DNA of 64,000 bases from Kordiimonadales bacterium IMCC3096. Its GTDB lineage: Bacteria; Pseudomonadota; Alphaproteobacteria; Minwuiales; Minwuiaceae. Both the position numbers and the translations under genes were made by a program. The stretch covers positions 3,005,501 through 3,069,500 of the forward strand of contig CP018227.1 in assembly GCA_016865035.1 (NCBI GenBank), given 5' to 3'. The notes below the pieces were generated by a model. That model worked only from the letters and a program-made list of their open reading frames with translations, did no database searches and was not told the DNA's origin. Positions 44,614 to 54,144 of this stretch are shown piece after piece (position 1 is the stretch's first letter; every line of letters begins with the position of its first letter).

Positions 44614-45603
44614 TCAGCCGCCCGTGACGCTCATGTGCCGTGACACGGCAGGCTGCTTCTCGCGGCGGTCGATGATGAAGTCATGCCCCTTCGGCTTCCG
44701 CCCGATGGCCTCATCGATCGTCGCGTCCAGCAGCGCCCCGCTGGGGTCCGTCCTGAGCGCGGTGCGCAGGTCGGCGGCATCATCCTGCCCCAGGCACATG
44801 TAGAGCGTGCCGGTGCAGGTCAGTCGGACCCGGTTGCAGCTCTCGCAGAAATTATGGGTCATCGGCGTGATGAAACCGAGACGCTGTCCGGTTTCCTCGA
44901 CGATGGTATAGCGGGCCGGACCGCCGGTCGAATAGTCGGTGTCGCGCAGGGTCCAGTCGTTCTGCAGCCGCGCCCTGACCAGAGACAGCGGCAGATACTG
45001 GTCGGTCCGGTCGCCGTCGATGTCCCCCAGCGGCATCGTCTCGATCAGGCACAGATCAAAGCCCTGGGAGCCGCACCAGCCAACCATGTCGCTGATCTCG
45101 TCCTCGTTGACGCCCTTCAGCGCCACGGCGTTCACCTTGACGTGCAGGCCGGCTTCCTTGGCGGCTCGCAGTCCGTCCTGCACCTTCTCCAGGCTGCCCC
45201 AGCGGGTGATGCGCTGGAAGTTCTCCGGATCAAGTGTATCGATGGAGACGTTGATGCGACGGACCCCGGCATTGCGCAGATCGTCGGCGAAGCGGGGCAG
45301 CTGACTGCCGTTCGTGGTCAGTGTCAGCTCTTCCAGATCACCGGTCTTCAGGTGGCGACCCAGACCGCGAAACAGTTCCATCACGTTCTTCCGGACCAGC
45401 GGTTCCCCGCCGGTCACGCGCAGCTTCCGCACGCCCTTGGCGACAAAGGCGGAGCAGACACGGTCCAGTTCCTCCAGCGAAAGCAGGTCCGATTTCGGCA
45501 GGAATGTCATGTGCTCCGACATGCAGTAGACACAGCGGAAGTCACAGCGGTCCGTCACGGAGACTCGCAGATAGGTCACGGCGCGCCCGAATGGATCAAT
45601 CAC
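44614..45603 (-). CDS. moaA: GTP 3',8-cyclase MoaA (molybdenum cofactor synthesis)
   Basis: A 329-residue radical-SAM enzyme making 3',8-cyclo-GTP, the first step of molybdopterin synthesis. The SAM cluster is C20-x3-C24-x2-C27 (RCDFRCVYC). TGGEPL follows. The second cluster ligands are in [14 protein letters not shown]. The C-terminus ends in the expected Gly-Gly. The start is GTG at 45603. No other moa genes are nearby. Confidence 0.97.
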   Translation of the reverse strand: MIDPFGRAVTYLRVSVTDRCDFRCVYCMSEHMTFLPKSDLLSLEELDRVCSAFVAKGVRKLRVTGGEPLVRKNVMELFRGLGRHLKTGDLEELTLTTNGSQLPRFADDLRNAGVRRINVSIDTLDPENFQRITRWGSLEKVQDGLRAAKEAGLHVKVNAVALKGVNEDEISDMVGWCGSQGFDLCLIETMPLGDIDGDRTDQYLPLSLVRARLQNDWTLRDTDYSTGGPARYTIVEETGQRLGFITPMTHNFCESCNRVRLTCTGTLYMCLGQDDAADLRTALRTDPSGALLDATIDEAIGRKPKGHDFIIDRREKQPAVSRHMSVTGG

Positions 45604-45681
45604 GGCAATCTTGTCCCGGTTCCAGGTTGGACCTGAGATATTGCGCGCGTGAACGGTCGAGTAAAGGAAGAACTGCCGTGA

Positions 45682-46821
45682 TCAGCCCTTGGCACCAAGC
45701 TGATTGAGGGCCGCGAGATACTCGGGATCCTGCCGCCAGCGCCGCACGACGGCAATGGCGTCATTGGGTGTCATGCCTTCATAGAACTGTTGCAGCCGCA
45801 GCCGGTCGTTCGCGATCTGGCGCGCCAGCATGCCGCGCGCAACCCGGGTCAGTTCATAGATCGTGAGAAAGATCTGACGGTCGAAATCAAGCGCACGACA
45901 GACGATGGCAAGGGCCTCGCCGCCGGGTTCATAGATCATGCGCCGCATCAGTTCGGGGCGCATTCCCGCGATCCGGGCGAGGGAATATTCGAACAGGCTG
46001 ACTTCCCCCTGGCGCAGCGCCTTCACCGAGAAGGCGGCGTTGAGCTGGCCGGCGGCATGAAGTTTCTCCACCAGCCTCTGCGAAGGGTCGGTCACCTCCA
46101 CCTCTCCGGTTGTCTCCTGGACGGCGTCCCGCATCGCGTTCAGCATCGTGTCATCCAGCTCCGACACATCGAAGGTATAGTTATCGACGATGTACTGGCG
46201 CAGCGCGGCCGAGACCCAGGCGAACATGCGCTTGGCAAGCGCCTTGGGCAGGTCCGGACGACGCAGCAGCGGCTTCTGGTAGCGATCCACGCGCTGTGAT
46301 TCCGCCACCAGATGCTCCAGCAGGGCATCGGAGATCTGCGCGGTATCGTTTTCCAGCAGGGCCTCGACCACATCCTCGTTGCCGGTCTCGACCAGCGCGC
46401 CGGCCACGGCCTCCGAGATATTGCTGCGCATGGCTGTCGCAAGCTGATGCTGCAGGGTGCGATGGCGCACCACCTCGATCAGGTCCGCATCGCGCAGCGC
46501 CCTGTTGTCCATCAGGATCGGATAGGCGACCTCGATCTGGTCGTTGGCCAGCATGGCCGCCAGTTCCATCGGCGCATCCGCCATCTCGTTCAGCCGGATA
46601 GCCAGCCGCTTGCGGACGCTCATCTCCACGTCATGGCTCAGACGGCGCAGGATGTCGGTCATCAGCTTGCGCTCGCTGCCCGTCAGCGTCTCGCCTTCGG
46701 TCTCGAAGAGATTCCAGATGTCCTCATACAACTGCGCCCGGCCCTCACGGCTCTTGCGCTGTGCGAGGTCAAACAGATTGGCTATGCCTGACTTTGGCTC
46801 TGCTGCTGCGGTATCAGCCAT
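45682..46821 (-). CDS. DUF2336-family protein
   Basis: A 379-residue helical, HEAT-like protein of the DUF2336 family, found mainly in alphaproteobacteria. Repeating helix pairs (SVRKRLAIRLNEM, VAYPILMDNRALRDADLIEVV, VAGALVETGNEDVVEALLEN) are visible. Function is unknown, but these genes often lie beside receiver proteins, as here. GAGGAG precedes the ATG at 46821. Confidence 0.9.
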   Translation of the reverse strand: MADTAAAEPKSGIANLFDLAQRKSREGRAQLYEDIWNLFETEGETLTGSERKLMTDILRRLSHDVEMSVRKRLAIRLNEMADAPMELAAMLANDQIEVAYPILMDNRALRDADLIEVVRHRTLQHQLATAMRSNISEAVAGALVETGNEDVVEALLENDTAQISDALLEHLVAESQRVDRYQKPLLRRPDLPKALAKRMFAWVSAALRQYIVDNYTFDVSELDDTMLNAMRDAVQETTGEVEVTDPSQRLVEKLHAAGQLNAAFSVKALRQGEVSLFEYSLARIAGMRPELMRRMIYEPGGEALAIVCRALDFDRQIFLTIYELTRVARGMLARQIANDRLRLQQFYEGMTPNDAIAVVRRWRQDPEYLAALNQLGAKG

Positions 46822-46936
46822 CTTGACGCTCCTCGAAGGACATACGCCCTCATTTATCAACATCGAAGTTAACAATGTGTTCCCGTTGGGAAATCCATGT
46901 CGGCAGCGCGTTGCCACATGCAACGGATGCCATGTT

Positions 46937-47326
46937 TCAGCCCAGCGCCCGGCGCACGAAATCCAGGATCGCAGGCAGGGGCAGAGGCTTTTCGAGCACG
47001 GCAAAGGCGACCGTGGCGTCGCGATTGGCTTCGACAAGGGACGCCGCATGACCAGAAATCAGGATGATCCGCGTTGCGGGCACCGCGCGCTTGATCAGTC
47101 GGGCCGTCTCCATGCCATCCAGTCCCGGCATCTGGACATCCAGCAGCACGACATGCGGGCGCAGGCGCTTCGCGGTGTTGACCCCGGCGAAACCATTGGA
47201 CTCGGCGCGCGCGGTCAATCCACCGTGGCGCAGGTAGCTGACGACCGTCTGCGCACCGTCGATGTCATCATCGATCACCAGCACCGACAGCTGGCCCTCA
47301 CCACTGCCCTGTCTTCCCTTGGCCAT
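46937..47326 (-). CDS. Single-domain response regulator (CheY-like receiver)
   Basis: A 129-residue stand-alone receiver. Acidic pocket DDD at 19-21, phosphoacceptor Asp63 (LLDVQMPGLDG), Ser91 and Lys113 (EKPLPL). It has no output domain, so it probably relays a signal to a partner. It lies upstream of the DUF2336 gene on the same strand, 115 bases away, and is divergent from a MarR-type regulator. Confidence 0.93.
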   Translation of the reverse strand: MAKGRQGSGEGQLSVLVIDDDIDGAQTVVSYLRHGGLTARAESNGFAGVNTAKRLRPHVVLLDVQMPGLDGMETARLIKRAVPATRIILISGHAASLVEANRDATVAFAVLEKPLPLPAILDFVRRALG

Positions 47327-47453
47327 GTCGCTCCCGTTTCCCGTCCGCAGCCAGCGCGCTGGATATCGTCATGCCATGGCAACATGAAAAGGAACGTTAA
47401 CGAAGTTTGGCGACACTCACCGAGGAACAGCAGGAAATACTAGGTAGGACGCC

Positions 47454-47942
47454 ATGGCAGATTCCGCGCGCAGCACATCGTCGTTGTCACAACAGACCGA
47501 GAACTACCGGTCCGCAACGCGGCTGATCGAGAGATTGCACCGACTTTATCTTGACGTGATCCGGGCCGAACTGGAACGGATGGGTATCGACGACCTGTCG
47601 GCTGTTCAGGCGTTGCTGCTGTCCAACATCGGCACGGCCGAAGTCAACGTGAAGACGCTGATGGAGCGTGGCTATTACCAGGGCTCCAACGCCAGCTACA
47701 ATCTCAAGAAGCTGGTGGAGGCGGGCTATATCGAGCAGTACCGCTCCAGCCACGACCGGCGCGCAACCATCGTGCGGCTGACCAGTTCGGGCCTCGATCT
47801 GTGCGAGCGTCTTGATGCGTCGGAGGAGCGTTTCGCGACGGACTTCGACAGCAGCGGCAATGCCTTCACCGAGATGGTGAACCGCATGACGGCGCTGGAA
47901 CGGGGCTGGACGGATCACATCCGCTTTGGTCCCCCGACCTGA
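47454..47942 (+). CDS. MarR-family regulator, LdtR-like
   Basis: A 162-residue winged-helix regulator. The core SVQALLLSNIGTAEVNVKTL and RGYYQGSNASYNLKKLVEAGYI, then RSSHDRRATIVRLTSSG, match the alphaproteobacterial LdtR type, which controls cell-wall L,D-transpeptidase and stress genes. It is divergent from the receiver gene with 127 bases between. Confidence 0.9.
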   Translation: MADSARSTSSLSQQTENYRSATRLIERLHRLYLDVIRAELERMGIDDLSAVQALLLSNIGTAEVNVKTLMERGYYQGSNASYNLKKLVEAGYIEQYRSSHDRRATIVRLTSSGLDLCERLDASEERFATDFDSSGNAFTEMVNRMTALERGWTDHIRFGPPT

Positions 47943-47963
47943 CAGACCTTCGTCCGTCAGGTG

Positions 47964-48428
47964 TCAGTCATCGACCTTGACCATGAAACGGGTGCCCCGG
48001 ACACCCAGGATGGTGGAAGGGGTCTCGACCAGCATGCGATCCCTGCCGCGCTTGGCGATCCTTCCCGAACGGGCGGACAGCGTGCCACGGCTCAGGCGTC
48101 CCTTGAAGGCACCTTCGTCCCGGGCGCTGTCGTAGCGGTATTCCTGAATACGGAATGTGGTCTCCGGTCCCAGCGCGATCTCCGCCCCATCTGTAAAGCG
48201 AAGCCCGACCGCACCTTCGGATGCGGTGATGACAGTGTCCTGCGCCTCGATCGCCTGGCCCTCCGTCGCCGTGCTGCGTTCCCCATTGCGATCGATGCTG
48301 ACCTGGCCGGCCACACGCTCCACCACCGCAACAGTCTCCGCCGCGCGCGCACCGGAGCCGGGCACGAAAACTGCAATCACGAAAATGGCTGCAACAAGCA
48401 GTACTGCGATTGAGGTCACTTTGCGCAT
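47964..48428 (-). CDS. FecR-domain exported protein
   Basis: A 154-residue protein with a signal peptide or anchor (about 7-31) and one FecR domain (VAGQVSIDRNG, VGLRFTDGAEIALGPETTFRI, VETPSTILGVRGTRF). No FecI-type sigma factor or TonB receptor accompanies it, so it is not a classical anti-sigma partner; such short FecR-domain proteins are common in Rhodospirillales. Converges on the MarR gene and is divergent from an RsbW-like kinase. Start ATG at 48428. Confidence 0.9.
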   Translation of the reverse strand: MRKVTSIAVLLVAAIFVIAVFVPGSGARAAETVAVVERVAGQVSIDRNGERSTATEGQAIEAQDTVITASEGAVGLRFTDGAEIALGPETTFRIQEYRYDSARDEGAFKGRLSRGTLSARSGRIAKRGRDRMLVETPSTILGVRGTRFMVKVDD

Positions 48429-48498
48429 GACAGTTCCATCCGTAAGCTTCGATGACGTAGACGCCGTTCTGATCAGACGTCCGTGGAGAGTAAGCCAA

Positions 48499-48921
48499 GT
48501 GAGTGCCAGTCCCAAGTCCCGCTTCGGGACATTTCCCTGCGACCTGGGTGAAGTGTCGACGGCAGCACGCTGGGTGCAGCGTCAGGGGGCCGAACTCGGA
48601 CTGAGTGCGGCGGCTGCAACCCGCATGGCCGTTGCGTTTGAGGAGCTTTACGCCAACAGCATCCACCATGGCAATGCCGGCAGCAATGCGAGCGTGCGCA
48701 TCGGTCTGGAGCGGCAGAGGGATGGCAGTATCCGGATGGATTTCCGGGACAATGGCATCTACTTTGATCCGGTTCGGGATGCGGAGCGGGTGACCGGAGA
48801 CCCGATTGCCGGAGCCGTCGGTGGGGTTGGTGTGCGCCTGGCGATCAACCTGGCGCGGGAGATGCGCTACACCCGCGAACGTGACGGCAATCACGTAATG
48901 ATGGTTTTCGACGACCGTTGA
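48499..48921 (+). CDS. RsbW-like ATP-binding (HATPase) regulatory protein
   Basis: A 140-residue GHKL ATPase of the anti-sigma/serine-kinase type. The N box is AVAFEELYANSIHHGN, G1 is DNGIYFDP and G2 GGVGVRLAI. It has no sensor or dimerisation domain. The GTG at 48499 is preferred because GGAG precedes it and the length suits the family; an ATG at 48427 would overlap the divergent FecR-domain start by one base. Its target (sigma or anti-anti-sigma factor) is not in the window. Confidence 0.87.
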   Translation: MSASPKSRFGTFPCDLGEVSTAARWVQRQGAELGLSAAAATRMAVAFEELYANSIHHGNAGSNASVRIGLERQRDGSIRMDFRDNGIYFDPVRDAERVTGDPIAGAVGGVGVRLAINLAREMRYTRERDGNHVMMVFDDR

Positions 48922-48974
48922 GTCCGCGCGACCGAGGGGGCAGTCTCGTTTCGGACCACGAAATCGGTGTCACA

Positions 48975-49769
48975 TCACGGCATGTCGAAGACGAAGGAGG
49001 CCCAGAAGCTTTCCCAGTCGAGGTCCGGATCGGTGTCCGCCGGGATCAGATGAACTGCGGCGATCATCCAGCGACCCGGGACGGGCAGTTCCAGCGTGGC
49101 CATGCCATTGCCATCCGTGCGCATTGTGGCCACCCGACGTTCCGTCTGCTTGTGGAACGCCTGCACCAGCACGCCCCGCAGCGGCAATCCCCGGTACAGC
49201 GCCTGCACCTGCAGGCTCTCGCCGGCAGAAAGCGCAAAGGGATTGCGCTGTGGCACCAGTTCGAACGTCATGCCGACGGGGGCGGTCGCGGCTTCTCCCG
49301 CCGAGACATCGCCTGACAGGACCCAGGTCTTCGGGAACCGGGTATAGCGCTCCCGCGCCTGCGTTTCCTCACGCCCGGCCGCGGCGCGCGCGGCAAGCGC
49401 ATGTTCAAGGCCGTCACGCCGCGCATAGGTCTCGAAGGTCTGCGGATCGAGTTCGATCAGGTTGCCCCTGTTCTGAAACACCACCGTGTAGAGCCCCGGT
49501 GCCCCGACCACGACCTTGCCGGCCGGATCAGCGGCGAAACCGGCGTCGGCGGAAACCGTTCCCTCCGGCCCGATGACATCGAAGCGCACCGTATTGTCGG
49601 GGATGTAGATCTGCGTGCTGCCGACAAAGTCCTGGCCGACGGCCATGGTCACGGGAACCGTATCGCCTGCCTCCGCGCGACTGTTCTGCGGCTCGACCCA
49701 GTATTCGTGGGCCGACGCTGACGTGATCGCCATCAGCATGGCGATCAGGCCTGAAATCCGATATGCCAT
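48975..49769 (-). CDS. DUF4198-family periplasmic protein, probably metal-related
   Basis: A 264-residue exported protein with a signal peptide (about 1-20, ending SASA-HEYWVEP). The N-terminal HEYWVEP after cleavage is typical of DUF4198 proteins, some of which are nickel/cobalt-binding transport partners (NikK/CbtK type); the mature N-terminal His could bind metal. A C-terminal Ig-like strand region follows (GMATLELPVPGRWMIAAVH). It is divergent from a HupE/UreJ gene with only 31 bases between starts. Confidence 0.85.
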   Translation of the reverse strand: MAYRISGLIAMLMAITSASAHEYWVEPQNSRAEAGDTVPVTMAVGQDFVGSTQIYIPDNTVRFDVIGPEGTVSADAGFAADPAGKVVVGAPGLYTVVFQNRGNLIELDPQTFETYARRDGLEHALAARAAAGREETQARERYTRFPKTWVLSGDVSAGEAATAPVGMTFELVPQRNPFALSAGESLQVQALYRGLPLRGVLVQAFHKQTERRVATMRTDGNGMATLELPVPGRWMIAAVHLIPADTDPDLDWESFWASFVFDMP

Positions 49770-49800
49770 CTTCACTTCTGAACCTGTCTGCTGGAGCATG

Positions 49801-50952
49801 ATGATGCGAGCCCTTATAGCGTTCGGCCTGTCGGTCGTCATGTTGTTCGCGCTGACACTTGTCGGTGATGGCGGGGCCAGGGCGCATGAGATTCGGCCGA
49901 TGGTGGCGGAGGTGGAGTTCGCCGCTGATGGTCGCTTCACGGTTTCGCTCGACATCAATCTCGAAGCGTCGATGGCGAAGGTCGAGGCCGGGCTGGCCGA
50001 TACCGACGACAGCGCCAATGCCGAACTCTATGACCGGCTTCGGGCACTGACCCCTGCCGAACTGGAAGCGCGCTTCGCCTCGGAGCAGGATGCCTTCACG
50101 GACGGCTTCGATCTGACGTTCGACGGTCAGACCGCCCCGCTGTCCGTCACCGGGATTGCGGTTGCGCCGCTCGGCGACGTACGGGTCTCCAGAAATTCGA
50201 AGGTCGTGCTTTCCGGTACCATTCCTCCGGGTGCGGACGTGTTCATCTGGGACTACCCGGCCAGCTATGGCGCTGTCGCGGTCAAGCTCCGCCGCGCGGG
50301 CGATGCGGCCTTCACTTCCGCCTGGCTGCAGGCCGGTGAAAGGTCGGACCCGTTCCCGATGCAGGGTCTGGTGCCGGAGCGTGGCACGTTCGAGACCCTG
50401 GTCGACTATGTCGAACTCGGCTACATCCACATCGTGCCGCGCGGGGTGGACCACATCCTCTTCGTGCTTGGCCTGTTCCTGCTCAGCACCAACATGCGAC
50501 CGCTGCTGATCCAGGTGACCTGTTTCACGGTGGCGCATTCGATCACGCTGGCCCTGTCCCTGTACGGCGTGGTGGAACTGCCCCCCTCCATCGTCGAGCC
50601 GCTGATCGCGCTCTCCATTGCCTATGTTGCGATCGAGAATCTCTTCATGCGGGGTCTCAGTCCCTGGCGCCCCGTCGTGGTCTTTGCGTTCGGCCTGCTG
50701 CACGGGCTTGGCTTCGCGGGGGTACTGACCGAACTGGGCCTGCCGTACGACCAGTTCCTGACGGCGCTGATCGGTTTCAATGTCGGTGTCGAGTTTGGTC
50801 AGTTGAGTGTCATTCTGGCGGCCTGGCTGTTGCTGGCCCTGTGGCAGATGTCGGAGACGACCTATCGCCGGAGGGTGATCATCCCCGGCTCGCTCTGCAT
50901 TGCCGTCGTGGGCCTCTACTGGACGTTCGAACGGGTGGTCATCGGGGTCTGA
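49801..50952 (+). CDS. HupE/UreJ-family membrane protein
   Basis: A 383-residue protein. A signal peptide (about 1-29, ending ARA-HEIRP) leads to a periplasmic domain (about 30-205). About six membrane helices follow, with the HupE/UreJ signature GYIHIVPRGVDHILFVLGLFLL, HSITLALSLYG and LLHGLGFAGVL; the His residues suit Ni/Co or Cu handling. Three successive ATGs (49798, 49801, 49804) follow GGAG; 49801 is taken. The mature N-terminus, like that of the divergent DUF4198 protein, starts with His-Glu. Confidence 0.88.
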   Translation: MMRALIAFGLSVVMLFALTLVGDGGARAHEIRPMVAEVEFAADGRFTVSLDINLEASMAKVEAGLADTDDSANAELYDRLRALTPAELEARFASEQDAFTDGFDLTFDGQTAPLSVTGIAVAPLGDVRVSRNSKVVLSGTIPPGADVFIWDYPASYGAVAVKLRRAGDAAFTSAWLQAGERSDPFPMQGLVPERGTFETLVDYVELGYIHIVPRGVDHILFVLGLFLLSTNMRPLLIQVTCFTVAHSITLALSLYGVVELPPSIVEPLIALSIAYVAIENLFMRGLSPWRPVVVFAFGLLHGLGFAGVLTELGLPYDQFLTALIGFNVGVEFGQLSVILAAWLLLALWQMSETTYRRRVIIPGSLCIAVVGLYWTFERVVIGV

Positions 50953-51022
50953 TCGTCGCAGTCGGGCATCTGCGACCGCCGGACACATGGTCCGGCAAAC
51001 AACAGGTGCTATCTGTGCAATC

Positions 51023-51436
51023 ATGAAACACGCAGAGTACCAGGATCTGGAACCGCGCTCCGTCTGGACCGCGATGCGCAAGGGCTGGCAGCGGCGCTGC
51101 CCGTCCTGCGGGGAAGGCCGTGTGTTCAACGGCTATACGAAGGTCAATGATGAATGCCCGTCCTGCGGGATCGAGCTGCATCATCACCGCTCCGACGACC
51201 TGCCGCCCTATCTCTCCATCATGATCGTCGGCCATATCATCGTGCCGCTGGTGCTGATCGTGGAGCAGACCTGGCATCCCGTGCTCTGGCTGCACATGGC
51301 GATCTGGCTGCCGCTGGTGGTGCTGCTGTCGCTCTACTTCCTGCCCCGGCTGAAGGGCGCGGTCATCGGCCTGCAGTGGGCCAACCGCATGCACGGCTTC
51401 GGGCTGGAGCAAGAGGACGAACCCGTAACCTCCTGA
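51023..51436 (+). CDS. DUF983-family zinc-ribbon membrane protein
   Basis: A 137-residue protein. The N-terminal zinc ribbon is C26-x2-C29 (RCPSCGEG) and C45-x2-C48 (CPSCG). Two membrane helices follow (about 63-83 and 88-108). DUF983 proteins are widespread in alphaproteobacteria and often neighbour NUDIX or cytochrome oxidase genes. Start ATG at 51023. Function unknown. Confidence 0.92.
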   Translation: MKHAEYQDLEPRSVWTAMRKGWQRRCPSCGEGRVFNGYTKVNDECPSCGIELHHHRSDDLPPYLSIMIVGHIIVPLVLIVEQTWHPVLWLHMAIWLPLVVLLSLYFLPRLKGAVIGLQWANRMHGFGLEQEDEPVTS

Positions 51437-51538
51437 CCAATCCGTCGATGGGGACTGCCATGCGCGGTCCCGGACTGGACAGGTGTGTCTGTCACGGGCC
51501 ATCTTGCGCGCAACCTGCACAGATGACCGGACGGCACC

Positions 51539-52261
51539 ATGGCTGACAAACCACACGACCCGAATGACACCCACCTGCGGCCGGAGGGCCAGAAGGCGCT
51601 GAAGCCGCGCGACGCGGCAACGCTGGTGCTCTGGCGCAAGTCGGCGCACGGGGTCGAGGTCGTGATGGGCGAACGGCATGGCAAGCATGCCTTCATGCCG
51701 AACCGCTGGGTCTTTCCCGGCGGCCGGGTGGACCCGACCGACTGGCGAGTCCGCGGCGCAAGCGAACTGAAACAGCATGTCGGCGGGCACCTGACGAAGG
51801 CCGCCTCACCCGCGCGTGCCCGTGCACTGGCCGCCGCCGCCATTCGGGAAACGTTCGAGGAGACGGGGCTGATCCTCGGCAAGCCGGACCCGGAGCCGGG
51901 GCGCAGCGTGCCGCGCAACTGGGCGGGGTTCTTCGACACCGGCTTTGCACCGGATTTTGAGGCGCTGGACTTCGTTGCCCGTGCCGTGACACCGCCCTAT
52001 CGCCCGCGCCGCTTCAACGCGCGATTCTTCATGGCCGATGCGGACCGGCTGGCGAACGAGGTGATCGAGAGCGACGGCGAACTGCTGGACATCCACTGGG
52101 TGACCATCGACAAGGCCCTGACGCTGGAAATTCCGCGTATCACCGGCGTGATGCTGAAGTTTGTCGAGGAATTCGTCGAATCGCCGCCGCCCGCCACCTC
52201 TGACCACAAGCTGCCCCTCTACAAGTATGTTCGCGGCAAGCACATGGATACCTTCGAATGA
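51539..52261 (+). CDS. NUDIX hydrolase (tandem copy 1)
   Basis: A 240-residue NUDIX protein. VFPGGRVDPTD is separated by about 40 residues from AAIRETFEETGLILG, an interrupted Nudix box as in the gene at 38142-38978. NARFFMADADRLANE and ELLDIHWVTIDKAL follow. The stop overlaps the next start by 4 bases. Substrate unknown. Confidence 0.92.
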   Translation: MADKPHDPNDTHLRPEGQKALKPRDAATLVLWRKSAHGVEVVMGERHGKHAFMPNRWVFPGGRVDPTDWRVRGASELKQHVGGHLTKAASPARARALAAAAIRETFEETGLILGKPDPEPGRSVPRNWAGFFDTGFAPDFEALDFVARAVTPPYRPRRFNARFFMADADRLANEVIESDGELLDIHWVTIDKALTLEIPRITGVMLKFVEEFVESPPPATSDHKLPLYKYVRGKHMDTFE

Positions 52262-52926
52262 GCACGTCCGATCCGGTCAAGGGAACGCCGCGCCCGGTGC
52301 GTCCGCGCGATGCCGCCAGCCTCGTCATCCTGCGCGGGGAGGGTGATGACACGGAGGTGCTGCTGGGCCGCCGCGCCGGCCGTCACCGTTTCATGCCGCA
52401 CATGTACGTGTTTCCCGGCGGGCGTCTGGACCGTGTCGACATGACCGCGCCGACGCTGGACCGGCTCGACGAGCGCCCCTTGCGCCGCCTTGCCGCGCAG
52501 TTCGGTGGCGAGACCGCCCATGGCCTGGCCGTCGCCGCAGTGCGTGAGACCTGGGAAGAGACCGGGCTGCGCTTTGGCGAGATGCAGGGGGACAGGTTCG
52601 TGCCGCGCCTGTCGGGCATCGACTATCTCGCCCGTGCCATCACACCGCCGCCGAGCCCGATCCGGTTCCACGCGCGTTTCTTCATCACTCACGCCGATCG
52701 TGCCGATGGTGGCGGTGACGCCCCTCTGACCGGGTCCGGCGAACTGCTGGATCTGGACTGGCGACCGCTGGGTGAAGCGGTGAAGATGCCGATTGCCGAT
52801 GTCACCGAGTTCGTTCTGGAAGAAGTGATCCGGCGTGTCCGTGGCACGGCGATTGAGGCGATCCCGTTGTTCAGCTATCAGAACAATGCGCCGATCATCC
52901 GCTACCACCGCTTCGAAGCTGACTGA
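52258..52926 (+). CDS. NUDIX hydrolase (tandem copy 2)
   Basis: A 222-residue paralogue of the preceding gene. YVFPGGRLDRVD and AAVRETWEETGLRFG form the interrupted Nudix box; HARFFITHADRADG and GELLDLDWRPL align with copy 1. It overlaps copy 1 by 4 bases (ATGA), so the two are translationally coupled and may form a heteromer. Confidence 0.92.
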   Translation: MSTSDPVKGTPRPVRPRDAASLVILRGEGDDTEVLLGRRAGRHRFMPHMYVFPGGRLDRVDMTAPTLDRLDERPLRRLAAQFGGETAHGLAVAAVRETWEETGLRFGEMQGDRFVPRLSGIDYLARAITPPPSPIRFHARFFITHADRADGGGDAPLTGSGELLDLDWRPLGEAVKMPIADVTEFVLEEVIRRVRGTAIEAIPLFSYQNNAPIIRYHRFEAD

Positions 52927-52950
52927 GACCCATGCCATGACCCGTTCCCG

Positions 52951-54126
52951 ATGACTGCGGGGCCTGAACTGACGGACGGTCAGCGGCGGGCCGGACTGGG
53001 TATCTCTATCCTGTGCATTGCGGTTGCGGCTCTGGCCATCGGCCTGACCTTCCCGCTGCTGGCGCTGCTGCTGGAGGGCAAGGGTTTCAGCGGTACCGCC
53101 ATCGGCATCAACAGCGCGATGGGTCCGCTGGCCATCCTGCTCTCTTCCGCCTTCGTGCCACGATGGATCGCCCGCTTCGGCGCCAGGCGTTTCATCGTGA
53201 TCTGCGTGCTGGCCAATGGCATCACCATGATCCTGTTCAAGGTTCTGGACTGGTACGCGGTCTGGCTGGTGCTGCGGCTGCTCAGCGGTGTTGCGGTGGC
53301 CGGGCTGTTCGTCGCGTCGGAGAGCTGGATCAACCAGGTCGCACGCAGTGAGCAGCGCGCGCAGGTCATGGCGATCTACAACATCTCCCTGTCCGCCGGC
53401 TTTGCGCTCGGTCCGGTGCTGCTGGGTTTCGTCGGCGTGCAGGGCTGGGCGCCCTTTGTCATCGGTGCGGCCATCATGTTCGTGGCGGCGATCCCCATGA
53501 TCTTCGTGCCCGTGGTCGCACCGCGCTTCGACGGTACCCCCAGCTTCAACGTGCTGACCTACGTGAAGGTGGCTCCGACGCTGGTCGGCGCGATCCTGCT
53601 CTATGCGATGATCGAGAACTCGACCAGTTCCATGATCTCCGTCTTCGGTCGCCGGTCCGGTCTCGCCGACCAGGATGCGCTGATCATGCTGAGCGCGGTC
53701 GTGGTCGGGGGGATGTTCTTTGCCTGGCCGGTGGGCTGGCTGGCCGACCGATACGACAAGATCCGGCTGATGACGATCCTGGGGGCGGTCGGCGTGGTGG
53801 GTGCACTGGCCGTCCCCTTCACGGTGCAGAACCTCTGGCTCTGCTACAGCATCCTGTTCATCTGGGGCGGGGCCGGAGCCTCGCTCTACACCATCGCCAT
53901 GGCCCTGCAGGGGGAGCGGTTCTCCGGCGCGGACCTGGTGACAGCGAACGCGGCATTCGGCGTGCTCTACGGCGTCGGTTCCCTGCTCGGCCCCTCCATG
54001 ACGGGCGTCGCCATGGATCTGGACGATCCCAACGGCTACTCGTGGGTGATGACCGGCTGCTGCCTGACCTTTGTCATCTTCACCATCTTCCGCCAGCGCG
54101 CGAAGCGGCGGGGGAGTGCGGGGTAG
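52951..54126 (+). CDS. MFS transporter (YcaD-like)
   Basis: A 391-residue major facilitator with twelve helices. SESWINQVARSEQRAQVMAIYNISLSAGFALGP (core SESWINQ) is typical of the YcaD-like group of MFS proteins of unknown substrate. GWLADRYDKIRLM is the second-half loop motif. It follows the NUDIX pair by 24 bases and converges on the acyl-CoA dehydrogenase-like gene. Confidence 0.92.
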   Translation: MTAGPELTDGQRRAGLGISILCIAVAALAIGLTFPLLALLLEGKGFSGTAIGINSAMGPLAILLSSAFVPRWIARFGARRFIVICVLANGITMILFKVLDWYAVWLVLRLLSGVAVAGLFVASESWINQVARSEQRAQVMAIYNISLSAGFALGPVLLGFVGVQGWAPFVIGAAIMFVAAIPMIFVPVVAPRFDGTPSFNVLTYVKVAPTLVGAILLYAMIENSTSSMISVFGRRSGLADQDALIMLSAVVVGGMFFAWPVGWLADRYDKIRLMTILGAVGVVGALAVPFTVQNLWLCYSILFIWGGAGASLYTIAMALQGERFSGADLVTANAAFGVLYGVGSLLGPSMTGVAMDLDDPNGYSWVMTGCCLTFVIFTIFRQRAKRRGSAG

Positions 54127-54144
54127 CGGCTTCCCCGGCGGGCC

